This document shows positions 10,565 through 20,516 of a DNA stretch of 64,000 bases, piece after piece. Source of the DNA: Sordariomycetes sp. S80-01Y. Its lineage: Eukaryota; Ascomycota; Sordariomycetes. Numbering within the stretch: the first letter of the stretch is position 1; every line of letters begins with the position of its first letter. A program made the translations under genes and the position numbers. The stretch lies in NCBI GenBank assembly GCA_037042185.1, contig JAXQJY010000021.1, forward strand, positions 186,001 through 250,000. Direction: 5' to 3'. The notes beneath the pieces were generated by a model that saw only the letters and a list, made by a program, of their open reading frames with translations, was not told where the DNA came from and did not search any database.

Positions 10565-11375
10565 ATGGCCGACTCCGAGCTTCGCCAGCGCAAGGCCGCG
10601 GCCGACAAGCCCAGCAAGACGAAGAAGCAAGACCCCTCCGACGATGACGGGACTAGCTACACGCCGTGGGTAGATATCCTGCGCGTCATCACCTTTGTCA
10701 TCGTCGCCTCGTGTGGGCTGAGCTACATGATCACCAGCGGGAAGAGCTTCGTCTGGGGCGGCGTTGCGAGGCCAGATGTCCTCCGCTTGAACTGGTGGCA
10801 GGAAAAGCTTGTACGCCCCGCCCCCCCCCCCCCTCATTCTCACGATGCCCAGCAGCTGACACGTCCCGCAGCGAGGCCCCGTCTACATGACCCCCGAAGA
10901 GCTCTCAGTCTACTCCGGCACCGACCCTGAGAAGCCAATTTACCTCTCCATCAACGGTACCATCTACGACGTCTCGGCCGGCCGCCACGTCTACGGTCCC
11001 GGCGGCTCCTACAGCTTCTTCGCCGGCACCGACGCCTCCCGCGCCTACGTAACGGGCTGCTTCGCCGACGACTTGACGCAGGACATGCGCGGCGTGGAGG
11101 AGATGTACCTGCCGCTCGACGACCCGGAGACGGACTCGCACTGGACGACGGCCGAGATTGAGAAGATGAGGGCCGAGGAGAGAGCGAAGGCTGAGGAGAG
11201 GGCCTTCAAGGCGCTCAAGCACTGGGTTGACTTCTTCGCCAAGAGCAAGAAGTACCACAGGGTTGGATATCTGGCTCGGGAGGATGGCTGGTTGGATAAA
11301 CTGCCAAGGAGGGAGCTGTGCGCTGCGGCTGCCAAGGGCCGGTCGAAGAGGAAGATTCCCAAGGCTCAAGGTTAA
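10565..11375 (+). CDS. Membrane-anchored cytochrome b5-like haem-binding protein (MAPR/PGRMC type)
   Basis: Exons 10565-10810 and 10872-11375 give 249 aa. The 61-nt intron contains a run of 13 C. A charged N-terminus is followed by one membrane span at about residues 37-56. A cytochrome b5-like domain starts at about 85, with the typical opening (two Pro/Glu, LSVYSG) and the ING-IYDVS-GR-YGPGGSYSFFAG core. As in the membrane-associated progesterone-receptor family, and unlike true cytochrome b5, there is no HPGG haem loop. Tyr residues of the YGPGG.Y segment are the expected haem ligands. A long charged helix follows (residues about 165-215) and a basic tail. Family members bind haem and support cytochrome P450 enzymes in the ER, so a role in sterol or P450 metabolism is the likely inference. 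The N-terminal anchor and length fit fungal members larger than yeast Dap1. Confidence 0.85.
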
Positions 11376-11601
11376 GGGACAGACTTCTATGTAATTCGGG
11401 TATACCGTCACATGATCTTATATCCAGAGTTGCGTCTTAGTAATGCATTATCCAGATGCTATATGAAATATCCTTTACCAGGCCGTCTAAGCCGTACATT
11501 GCCCAAGTTCCAAACCAATCATCCAAGCGCTGCTAGCAGCGTCATGTATCCCACAACAAGGGTATAACCGTCTATCGCGCGAACAACTCTCGACCAATCC
11601 C

Positions 11602-12483
11602 CTAGAATAGAAGCACGGCTGTTCCGAGAGCCAGGAGCAAGGAGCTGGACAAGGCAAGAGCGGAAGCTCCTGATCCAGGGTTGTCGCCGATCTGGGCAGC
11701 GTCGTCCTCGCCACTGGGAGCCCCGTCAGGGTTGTCACCACCGCTGCCGTCACCGCTACCTCCGTTGCCGCCTTGTGAGTCCCCTCCATCGCTGGAACCG
11801 TCGCCGGAACCATCACCGCCAGAGCCGTCCCCAGAGCCTCCAGATCCGGAACCAGACCCATCACCGCTGTCCGATCCGCCCCCGCCCAGGGCAGCAGCGG
11901 CCTGCTTATAAGCATCAAGTGTCTTATCACCTTCAGAACTGAGGTTGTGTCAGTGAACCAGCCGAGAGAGAAGAGGTCGAACCAGTAGGACTTACGCAGG
12001 GTTGATGACCATGGACATGCCACTAGCACAGTGGCTTCCCTGGCCACAGTAGAACCACAGTGGGCTGGTGTCGTTGATCATGACAGTGTACACGGGGATG
12101 TTGCCCTCAGGCATGCTAGCTTCGACCGGCATGAAGCCAGACTTGATGCCACTAACAGTCGTGGCAGTGCTACCGTTGCCTCCAGCCGCCGTGCCATTAG
12201 AGACCGGCTCCATGGGAGTACATGGGCTGTCAAAGCTGGACTGGGTGACGGTGTGGTTGCCAGCCCAGAATTGGAACTGAACCATAGAGCCAGGCTCTGC
12301 GGTGATGCTCTCAGGCCAAAACTTGGAGCCTGTGACGTTGTTTGCCGGGTTCCACCCAACGTTGACGACTTGGACGTCGACGGCTGGTATGTGTAAGTGA
12401 AAGTTTGATGCTGAAAGCATTGCCGAAGACTCACCTTGAGCGGCGCTCAGCAACGAGGCCATTGCTAGTGATCGGAACTGCAT
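11602..12483 (-). CDS. Secreted GPI-anchored cupredoxin-like protein
   Basis: Three exons, 12483-12435, 12383-11996 and 11938-11602, join in phase to give 257 aa. Residues 1-16 are a signal peptide. The domain from about 17 to 150 is plastocyanin-like. It carries a candidate type-1 copper set: His in GNHTVTQSSF, then Cys, His and Met in the C-terminal segment YCGQGSHCASGM. N-glycosylation sites are common. A linker of about 75 residues consists almost only of Gly, Ser and Asp in GDGSGG-like repeats and leads to a hydrophobic tail, as in a GPI signal. Fungal proteins of this design are usually called extracellular serine-rich or cupredoxin domain proteins and are thought to act at the wall. 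The substrate is unknown. It is convergent with the MAPR-like gene over 226 bp. Confidence 0.86.
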
Positions 12484-13869
12484 CTTGGCGGAAGAGTGTT
12501 TGTGTGTCTGAAAAGAAAGATCGAAGCGAAGGATTGGTCTGCCGGAGACCTTGTGGACAATGCAAAGCGACTCGCGCTGGAAGGACTAGCCTTTGGAAGT
12601 AGAAAGACGAACAGGTATTATGGTAAAGAGAGTTCGAACGAAGCAGAGACGTCAAAAGGAAACCAAAGACCGAGATGATAAGGAAAATCACACTTGTAGA
12701 GGAAGTGGCAAGAACCAAACAGACGGGCAAATTCATCTTCTTTATTCCCAAGCTGCGTCTAGACGAGTCGCCCCGGCAATTAGGGAACCAAGGCGTTCCG
12801 TGTAAGAGAAGCCATGGCCAAGGGGACGGGACGGTCTCAGGATCGCGGTCGTGCGAGAGAGGGCCGTGGTGATGGCCAGACAGGTGCGAGGATTGTGAGG
12901 CAGCGAGAACGAAACGCGTTTGATGTTGTGTCGCGAGGCATTCGGGGGCGCAAGCGACGCGCAGACCCTTCACGAACCTGGTGAATAGTTCGGGTCTAAT
13001 ATTCACGTCCGCATCCAGGGGTAGTTCACTTGAAGGCACTCAGCTGCCAGCAGACCCGTACCTTGCAGCGCTGTCCTCTGGGCGAGAATTCGATTCTCAT
13101 TAAGATCAAGCAGATTGCATTGACAGTGCCGCAAACTGCCGTTCAGCACCAAAAATATTAAGCTATGTCGGCCAGTCGACGCTCCGATTTTGGTGATGCG
13201 GCCTTGCTGTCGGCGGTGCTTCATCGTGGAGATCTCCGACACTTGCGAGACAGGGCCGGTTTCAACGCAGCAACGTCACCGCCAACCCCCGTAACAGAGC
13301 GTCAGCGGCAATCAATTGGTCCAGAATCTCTTTGGAAGCTTTTAGTACGAGTACGATTTATTATTGATCATCTGATGTCGTGTCGTACGTAAGAGAGGCC
13401 CGTGAGGCCCAAGGCTGAGGCTGAGGCTGGGGAGTGCCCTGGTCTCGCGGGTCTGGACGAGCGCCGATCGTCGTTTTGAACCCCTCCCACCAGATGACCA
13501 TGTCGGAGCAGCGAGCGTAATAGAGACCTGCTCGCTGGTCATGCCTGGTCATCATGACACAAGCGTCCCCTCCAGCTTCGCTGCCGCGTAAGATCAGGCG
13601 ACGCTGCTTGCTCCAGAGGGTCTGCCCAGCCATAGTCGTGGTCTGAAACGGGCCTTAGTTTGGGCGGAGGAAGAGGCATGGGCTTCTAGAGCAAGTTGAG
13701 CGCTCCGATAGACCTTCTGGTATACGGCACCAGCATAGCTCTAGAGACGGCATTTGTTTTGACCGAGACTACGGTGCTCAGCCCTGGATACCCGATGTTG
13801 GAAGCAGCTACTGCGCAGAAACGACGTGAGAAGTGACGCCGGATCGACGTCCAAACCCAGCCGTCCGTA
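12484..13869. other. Intergenic, no gene seen
   Basis: About 1.4 kb. The first 300 bases should hold the cupredoxin promoter. The remaining open frames have no protein-like composition or family resemblance. Confidence 0.55.
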
Positions 13870-14265
13870 TCACAGGTCCAGCAGCAGCTGAGGCGTGGCC
13901 TTCTCCAGATCCTCCACCTCCAAGAAACCCCCTCGCTTCTCAATCGCCGTCCTAGCAATAGCCTCCCTCACGAACACGTCCACATACTTGCCCACCGCAG
14001 CATTCGCGTCCTTTGATATCCGCGTCGCGTCCTTCTCGAAGAACTCGTGCAGCAAGCGCGTCAGGAGCTCGCGCGGGATTGCCTTCTCTGGCTGGTCGTC
14101 GTCCTCGGCAGGCTGACGGGCGCTCGCCTGCGCAGGGGCAGCTGTTGGCTCCTCGTCCGACGAGGCGAAGGGGTCGGGGGAGGCTTCGAGAGTGGTAGGT
14201 TGCGACTTGGAGCCTTTTGGCCGGCCGGGCTTGGCGGCGCCGCTCGAAGTCCGTTTGGGTGGCAT
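13870..14265 (-). CDS. mhf2: CENP-X / MHF2 histone-fold protein
   Basis: A single-exon 131-aa protein. Residues 1-55 are a disordered Pro/Ser/Ala/Glu tail with a basic start. Residues about 60-131 form a compact histone fold, beginning IPRELLTRLLHEFF and continuing with DANAAVGKYVDVFVREAIAR and the final LEVEDLEKATPQLLLDL helix that is typical of CENP-X. The protein pairs with CENP-S (MHF1). Together they bind DNA at kinetochores with CENP-T/W and assist the FANCM/Mph1 helicase at stalled forks. The length fits filamentous fungal members, which have a longer N-terminus than yeast. It stands alone here with no functional neighbour. Confidence 0.88.
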   Translation of the reverse strand: MPPKRTSSGAAKPGRPKGSKSQPTTLEASPDPFASSDEEPTAAPAQASARQPAEDDDQPEKAIPRELLTRLLHEFFEKDATRISKDANAAVGKYVDVFVREAIARTAIEKRGGFLEVEDLEKATPQLLLDL

Positions 14266-14713
14266 CGGTAATATAGATCAATGGAGAGGTGGCCAGCGAT
14301 TCACTTCGAGTTTGAGTCTGCGGAGATGATGTTGCGCGCCGTCGAAGTTGTCAGACGCGTTGGCTTAGGAGAGCGCCACTGTGGAACGAGGTCACATGAT
14401 CACTACACGCTTTGGACGCACGGAGTTTACAAACGAAGAGACTGTCATTAACAGCAAGGGAATTTGCGTAGGTGTATAAATTACAGCGACTTAGAAAGCA
14501 CGGCAGAGCCAAAAACAGAACGCCATGCCGATGCCAGTCTAACCCGCAGGAAGCAGCCACTTCATGATATCTGCTCTCCTTCCCTTCCTTAATCTCTCGA
14601 TTCTCCTTTTGTCTAACCAGGGAATACAGTAACCGATCCCTGATCAGCCATCATTGTCTCCGTCTCAACACGCCACCGAAATGTCTATGCAGGATACAGC
14701 TGGATCAAGTAAT
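14266..14713. other. Intergenic between CENP-X start and ADP/ATP carrier stop
   Basis: 448 bp holding the CENP-X promoter and the 3' UTR of the carrier gene. A TATAAA-like motif occurs near 14475 on the plus strand, but no rightward gene starts after it, so I do not call it. No other feature seen. Confidence 0.5.
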
Positions 14714-16071
14714 TTACTTGAAGGCCTTGCCGAAGAGGAGGACCTGGAGCTGATCGTAGATGGACAGGACACCAGCACCGGCGACACCACGGAGGATGTT
14801 GGCACCAGCACCGTTGAAGAGGGACTTGACACCGTTGGCGGCAATGATCTGGCGGGCGGCGTCGAGGGAGTTCTTGTACTTGACGGCCTCACCAGAGGTC
14901 ATCATCATGCGACGACGGATGGTGTCAAGAGGGTAGGCAGCGATACCGGCACCGGTGGTGACGCACCAACCGAGGGCGAAGTTGGCGAGGAAGTTGCCCT
15001 CCATAGACTTAGGGAGCAGGGGCTTGAAGGAGTCGTACATGCCGAAGTAGAGACCACGGTAGACAATGATACCGGCGACGGAGGGCATGAAACCACGGTA
15101 GAGACCGGCAATACCGTCAGAGGCGATGGTCTTGCGGTAGACGTCGATGAGACCGTTGAACTGGCGGGCACCACCGGTCTTGACGGACTTGGCGTCGTTG
15201 GCGAGACGGGTACGGGCGTAGTCGAGCGAGTAGACGAACAACATGGAGGTGGCACCAGCGGCACCACCGGAGGCAAGGTTACCAGCCATCCACAGGGCGT
15301 AACCGTCACGCTCCTTCTTGAAGCCGAACATCTTCTTGAACTTGTCGCGGAAAGCGAAGTTCAGGGCCTGGGTGGGGAAGTAACGGATAACGTTGGCAGT
15401 GTTACCACGCCACAGGGACATGACACCCTCATCGGCGATGGTGCGCTTGAAGCAGTCACCAATGCCGGTGTAGCGGGAAGAGAGACGGCCAGCCTTGATC
15501 ATCTCATCCTGTGACGAGTTAGCGAATGAGGGTGCAGAATCTGGCGTCTGGACGCACCTGGTTCTGGACGAGAAGCTTGACACGCTCAATGGGAGCGGCA
15601 GCGGTCTTCGAGACGGCGGCGGAGACACCACCCACTGTGACACGTTAGATATTGATCTCGGCAGCATCGACATCGCGTCAATCGGAAGCCGCGACAGAGC
15701 CGTCGACAACAGAAGAGATTGACGTGTATTCGGCAGGCGGATGGAACGTACTCAGGAAGTCCGCCACGAAGGGCTGTGAGATGAATTAGCATTGGTCCTT
15801 GATGGTTGTCGTTTGCTCAAATTTTCGCTCGTTGAAACGCGCCGCGAAGATAAGCCAGCGAGGACAGCATCAGCCGATCGCAGGGCACAGCCATGTAGAT
15901 GCGAGGCCATTGAGTGCTCAATTGATGCCATGAGGCACCCTACAGTTGATGTCGTCTACGCTGGCTTCCTATCGCGAACGCGGGATTTGACGGAGACGAG
16001 GGCGATTGTGAGCGGGAGCGATGGCAACTTACCGGCATGCCCAAAACCTTCTGCTTCTCGGGAGGAGACAT
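14714..16071 (-). CDS. aac: Mitochondrial ADP/ATP carrier
   Basis: Exchanges ADP and ATP across the inner mitochondrial membrane. Four exons, 16071-16033, 15773-15752, 15634-15558 and 15508-14714, give 310 aa with phase kept throughout. The second coding exon is only 22 nt. The first 13 residues lie 259 nt upstream of it, so gene finders may miss the true N-terminus. Three mitochondrial carrier repeats are visible, each with the P-x-[DE]-x-x-[KR] motif ([22 protein letters not shown]). The RRRMMM signature that defines ADP/ATP carriers lies in the third. Codon use is strongly biased to C-ending codons, in keeping with very high expression. The many introns in the 5' third are typical of highly expressed fungal genes. 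Confidence 0.95.
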
Positions 16072-17977
16072 GATGACGGCTTTCTCGTGATAATAGGAGA
16101 AAGGACTGAGGGGAGATTTGAAAGGGAAGTGGATGAGGTGTAGAAAGAAAGAAGTTTCTCGGGAGGTCGAAAGCGCAGTAATAAATTCTGCACCGACGGG
16201 TCTGTTTTGGGGGGTGAGAGGGAAAAAGAAAATTGCGCCCGGAGAGAAGGGGCGGCGAGCTAGTCCCCGATTCAGCCAATGAGAGGGCCGACGATTGGGA
16301 CCCACCGGCTCAAGGGATGGGAAATCTCTTTTAGCCACGGCAACGCCTCGGGCTGCCAAAAAGATTCCAGCCATGTCCCACGTTGAAATGGCTGGACACA
16401 GACCGCACTATTGTGAAGCTTCGGCCAATCTTTGCAGCCTCACTCGTAAGGCCCCAAGGCCATCAGCCTTTGACGGAGCTGCCGTCGCCTGCTGCCACTG
16501 CCACGACACCCTTTTGCGCCGGAGACCCGGTTCAACCCGAGATTCGTGGCGCCCAGACCTTGGACGTGGGATGCGCATACGAGCTCGGCATTGGCGTTTG
16601 AGACGACGAGGTCGGTTGGCCGAGATATATCAATTACTTGCGCTGCCGCGTCCCCATCTCAATCTCGTCCTCATCTGCTTGCTACGTTCCAGGTCATCAA
16701 GCGTCCATGTCTGAGCGCGGTATCGCGAGGTTGAAGCTCATCCTAATCCCACGCCTCGCCCCACCGAACAACGGCAATGTTCAGGGACAGCCGAGCTTAA
16801 ACGACCCCTTTCCTGGACACCCGTCTGTCCCCCGATGCGAGTCCTCGACAATCACATGTTCAGACTCCGGATGGATGGCCAACAATCACGCTACAGAGAC
16901 GAGAGGCAGTTCTTGATGGGCTGGCAAGTTCGAGAGACGGCGTGAAGGGTGCTGGCTGTTGGGAAGCCAAGTTTAAGGTCAGGATCGTCGATAGGCTTTT
17001 CACGGTCCCGGACGGATGCTTCGGTGTTTCCGACCGGCGGCGATCTCGCGCCTCACCAACAACGACGGCTAGCACAAGTGTCGCCGTCCACGTTGGAGTT
17101 GCGAACTACCACATGAGCATACGATGAGGCAATGGCAGCTATGAAACAGCTCTTGGAGAACCTGTTTGGCGATAGTCAAAGCTCGAGGAGTCTCGGGGCC
17201 TTTCTAACTTGGGCAGTCTCGAGAACTTTTCAGATAGGCGACAAGTGTTGCTTCTCAGTGGCTAGAACACACTACAACGGATCGTGCGTGGCTTGTCGCA
17301 AGGCGGAGTGTAGATTTCAACTTAGATGGCAGCCCTTCTTTATACGTAAAGTCAGAAAAGGTGTCACAGTCGTCTTGAAGCACCTCGACAATGTTTAATG
17401 GAGCTCCAGACTTGATTAATGAGGGAAATGACGGCCTAACCAACAACCGCAATGCAAGACGTCAAATTATCGACAGCTGTCATGCGACGTATTGCTGGGT
17501 CACTCACGAAGAGTCCCTCGTTCGAGTGTTGATTCCCAATGGTTCACAGGCTTCTATGCCGACACAAAGACGACCTTCAAGCGTTAAGCTGGCAAGCCCG
17601 GGAGCACGTGAACCATGATGCTTCTGCCGCGAGCAGACTGTGACCTACATGCGAAGTGCTGTCACGGTTGAAAGACGTTTAATTGTGAAGCAGTGGAATT
17701 TGGGCCACACGCTGTCTTAGCACATCTGCTGGATCGTTTCCAGGAATGGCTGGCAGTGGTAATGGGGAACTGATCACAGGCGACAATCAGATGTGACTTT
17801 TACGAAGATCTCATTTCGTCGCCTTGACGGAGGCTGTTCCGGTTCATATGCTATGCTGAACATTGAAAGGGTTCCATGCGGGCGTTTTGCCTCGCATTCT
17901 CAACCTTGCGGCCCATCTACCAAGCAGGCCATCCCGACGCCGAATTCCCAAGTTGCATTTTCGTTCGTTCGTTAAAC
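16072..17977. other. Intergenic, no gene seen
   Basis: About 1.9 kb. The first 250 bases are purine-rich on the plus strand, so pyrimidine-rich on the carrier strand, as expected for its 5' leader. Elsewhere the open frames are short and unlike protein. I see no RNA gene. Confidence 0.55.
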
Positions 17978-18384
17978 TTAGGCACCAGTGGCGCGAGCTG
18001 TTGCGCATTAGCATATTAGCCCTCTAGTTGATGACTCTTGAGGTTTCGTACTGTAGATCTTCATCTTGCTGTGGGTGACAATGGGCTTAATCATGCCCTT
18101 CTCCTCGAGGTCGGTCAGGCACTGGCGGGCAAGAGAGCCGTTGATCTTCATGCGGTCGACGAGGGTAGCGACGGTGACGAGGCGGTAGGACTGGACATCC
18201 TTGAAGAGCTTCTCCGAGGTCTGCTTGTCGAGGAGGACGGCGTGCTGGGCCTTGTCCTTGACCTTGCCCTTGGACCACTTCTTCTTTTGCTTCTTAGCTC
18301 CAGCTGCGGGCGCCTGATAATGTGTTAGCCGTCGCGATGTTCGTCTTCGTCGCCTTCGATGAAGGGGGGGTATCGGCGCACCAT
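17978..18384 (-). CDS. rps25: 40S ribosomal protein eS25
   Basis: Three exons: 18384-18382, 18313-18052 and 17997-17978, giving 94 aa. The first exon contributes only the ATG, directly followed by a GT donor. The second encodes the conserved body (APAAGAKKQKKKWSKGK, then VKDKAQHAVLLDK, LVTVATLVDRMKINGSLAR and THSKMKIY). The third adds TRATGA and the stop. The last intron (18051-17998) has a GCTAATG branch site and CAACAG acceptor. Without it the frame would run on into a tail foreign to the family, whereas splicing restores the family's IYTRA ending. The protein sits on the 40S head and contacts some viral IRES elements and tRNA. It is head-to-head with uS7. Confidence 0.93.
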
Positions 18385-18697
18385 TGTGTCTGATTTGATG
18401 TCGTTGGGCGGGAGTGCTGGAGGAACGAAATATCGGGATGCGCTGCAAAGGTCATCATCCCACCTGGTCAGAGTTCGGTCGCAGAAAGGGCAAGCCCTAA
18501 CCTACGATGTGGGAGCAGGGCTCCCCACCGGCGTTTCTGGAGCGTGATTGGGTGGGAGCCCCACCCACCGAATTTCAACGATGAGACCCTCCTAGACCTC
18601 ACGAAAAACTTCCAACCACGATACCCGCGATACTAACCTGCAGTCTCCCCGCCAGCACCGGAAAATCACCCTTTCGACTGCACCATACCTGCCCAAA
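18385..18697. promoter_or_regulatory. Bidirectional ribosomal-protein promoter (eS25/uS7)
   Basis: 313 bp separate the two start codons. It holds a CCCTAA hexamer (18495-18500), the core of telobox-like elements common in fungal ribosomal protein promoters, and C-rich tracts before the uS7 start. No TATA box is seen, as is usual for this class. The call rests on gene arrangement plus this motif. Confidence 0.6.
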
Positions 18698-19459
18698 ATG
18701 TCTGACGGCGGCGATATCGAGGTCGAGAACTCGGTCCTCCCCGAGGTTCTCCCCAAGGATGTTGTGAAGGAGGTCGGCAACGTCAAGTTGTTCAACAAGT
18801 GGGACTACGATGTTGAGGTCCGCGACATCTCGCTCACGTACGTTACGAGCCGCTCGAGTCGACGAAAAATCGAGAGATTGGAAGCAATTGAGCTGACGGA
18901 GGAACAGTGACTACATCTCCCTCCGCAACCCTGTCTACCTCCCTCACTCTGCCGGTCGCTATGCCGTCAAGCGCTTCCGCAAGGCCAACTGCCCCATCAT
19001 CGAGCGCCTGACCAACTCCATCATGATGCACGGCCGCAACAACGGAAAGAAGCTGATGGCTGTCCGCATTGTTGCCCACGCCTTCGAGATCGTACGTCGC
19101 AGCCGTGTGCCAGGACGGGATAATAGGGCTAACCGAACCAGATCCACTTGATGACCGACCAGAACCCCATCCAGGTCGCTGTCGACGCCATCGTCAACTG
19201 CGGTCCCCGCGAAGACTCTACCCGTATCGGTTCCGCCGGTACCGTCCGCCGACAAGCCGTCGATGTGTCGCCCCTGCGCCGCGTCAACCAGGCCATCTCC
19301 CTCCTCACCACTGGTGCCCGCGAGGCCTCTTTCCGCAACGTCAAGTCGATTGCCGAGTGTCTTGCTGAGGAGCTGATCAACGCTGCCAAGGGAAGCAGCA
19401 ACTCGTACGCCATCAAGAAGAAGGATGAGCTGGAGCGTGTCGCCAAGTCCAACCGATAA
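18698..19459 (+). CDS. rps5: 40S ribosomal protein uS7 (Rps5)
   Basis: Three exons, 18698-18837, 18908-19091 and 19142-19459, give 213 aa in phase. The sequence shows the eukaryotic N-terminal extension, then the universal S7 core: [36 protein letters not shown], the [10 protein letters not shown] loop and the C-terminal [16 protein letters not shown] that reaches towards the E site. The protein nucleates the 40S head and contacts mRNA and E-site tRNA. The codons are strongly biased. It shares its promoter with eS25. Confidence 0.96.
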
Positions 19460-19697
19460 AGGACTGGAATCTTGTGCTGGGAGCAAGTGGATTTTACTGT
19501 CAGGGGGCTTTGGCGTGGTTCTGGCATCTTTCAGACGTGCATTTCGCGTTCGGGTATGGGACGCAGCTACGGATTAGCTCTAGAGCTCAATAAAAGTCAG
19601 CTCCACGGGGCAAATGAATCATGACTGGGACGCATCAGGTCGTCGATTTGGCATCTAACCGTCGTCTAAGCGCTACATCAGGTCATTCATGTCGTGA

Positions 19698-20516
19698 TCA
19701 AATGCGAATCTCGTCAGCGTCCACAGCGAGGCGCTGGAACATGCCGACGTGAGGTATTCCCTCCTCTTCCCACTTGCCCATGCCCTCGTCTGGCTGGAAT
19801 CCCCATTTCGCCCAGGCTCCCGCGACTGCCTCCTGCGCATGAACACAGACCAGGCCGTTCCACTTGGGAATGTCCTTCTCGCTGGTGACGCCCAGGTTCT
19901 CGAGGCCCATCTCCTTTATGCTGGGATTGAAGTAGGTGGGGTGTTGCTTGAGCCAGCTGAGGACGGTGTTAACCAGCAAGCCTGCAATGCGATGGCCCCG
20001 AAATTCCTTGACGACCGCCAGTCGGCCCAACTTGACATATGGCTCCTTCCCGTCGTGGAATGTGGTGGGCCTGTCGGTAATATACGGCTTCTGGCCCGCT
20101 GTTGTTGTTGCCTGCTGAGGCTGCCTCGCCTCCCCTTCCAGCACTCCGTCCCAGTACTTTCCACCCACTTCCGGATGGGGATCATGTGGGAATGGCACCA
20201 GACGTATCGTCCCTATGGGTGTGCTGCGCGTAGAGCTCTTCCTTGGCTGGATCACGTTGCCGTTGTCGTCGCGCACTTCAACCTCTTCGGTTTTGTTGAC
20301 ACTCGCATAGATTACCCAGTGACATGAGCGCGAGTCGTCGAGGTCGAATTCATTCTCGGCGGGCACCTTCTGCTCCTTGACGAAGACCTCCTCGCGGACC
20401 TCCATGGCGTCGAGGAAAGGCGTTGGGATGGTGTTTGGCTGGAGCTCCCGCGGGGCACCGCGCTGGTAGCCCTCGAGCTTGCTAGGCTCGAGGAAGGTGA
20501 TGAAGGGTGTGCCCAT
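19698..20516 (-). CDS. GNAT-family N-acetyltransferase with an ElaA-like N-terminal motif
   Basis: An intronless 272-aa protein. An N-terminal segment, VREEVFVKEQKVPAENEFD (residues about 41-59), resembles the opening strand-helix of ElaA-type GNATs. The acetyl-CoA binding motif A is seen as VKEFRGHRIAGLL (about 169-181), preceded by the strand KLGRLAVV. A final strand carries the common WGFQPD. Compared with bacterial ElaA (about 150 aa) it carries two insertions, one basic and one rich in Gln and Thr. No targeting signal is seen. The substrate is unknown; small amines or protein N-termini are both possible. It follows uS7 tail-to-tail with 238 bp between. Confidence 0.82.
   Translation of the reverse strand: MGTPFITFLEPSKLEGYQRGAPRELQPNTIPTPFLDAMEVREEVFVKEQKVPAENEFDLDDSRSCHWVIYASVNKTEEVEVRDDNGNVIQPRKSSTRSTPIGTIRLVPFPHDPHPEVGGKYWDGVLEGEARQPQQATTTAGQKPYITDRPTTFHDGKEPYVKLGRLAVVKEFRGHRIAGLLVNTVLSWLKQHPTYFNPSIKEMGLENLGVTSEKDIPKWNGLVCVHAQEAVAGAWAKWGFQPDEGMGKWEEEGIPHVGMFQRLAVDADEIRI

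Noticed and set aside
13060-13115. tRNA-like stem-loop (GAGAATTCGATTCTC)
   Set aside because: The loop is 5 rather than 7 bases, and no acceptor or anticodon arm could be folded around it.
14654-15514. Open frame of 286 codons on the plus strand
   Set aside because: Antisense shadow of the ADP/ATP carrier. It is rich in Gly, Asp and Thr with no family resemblance.
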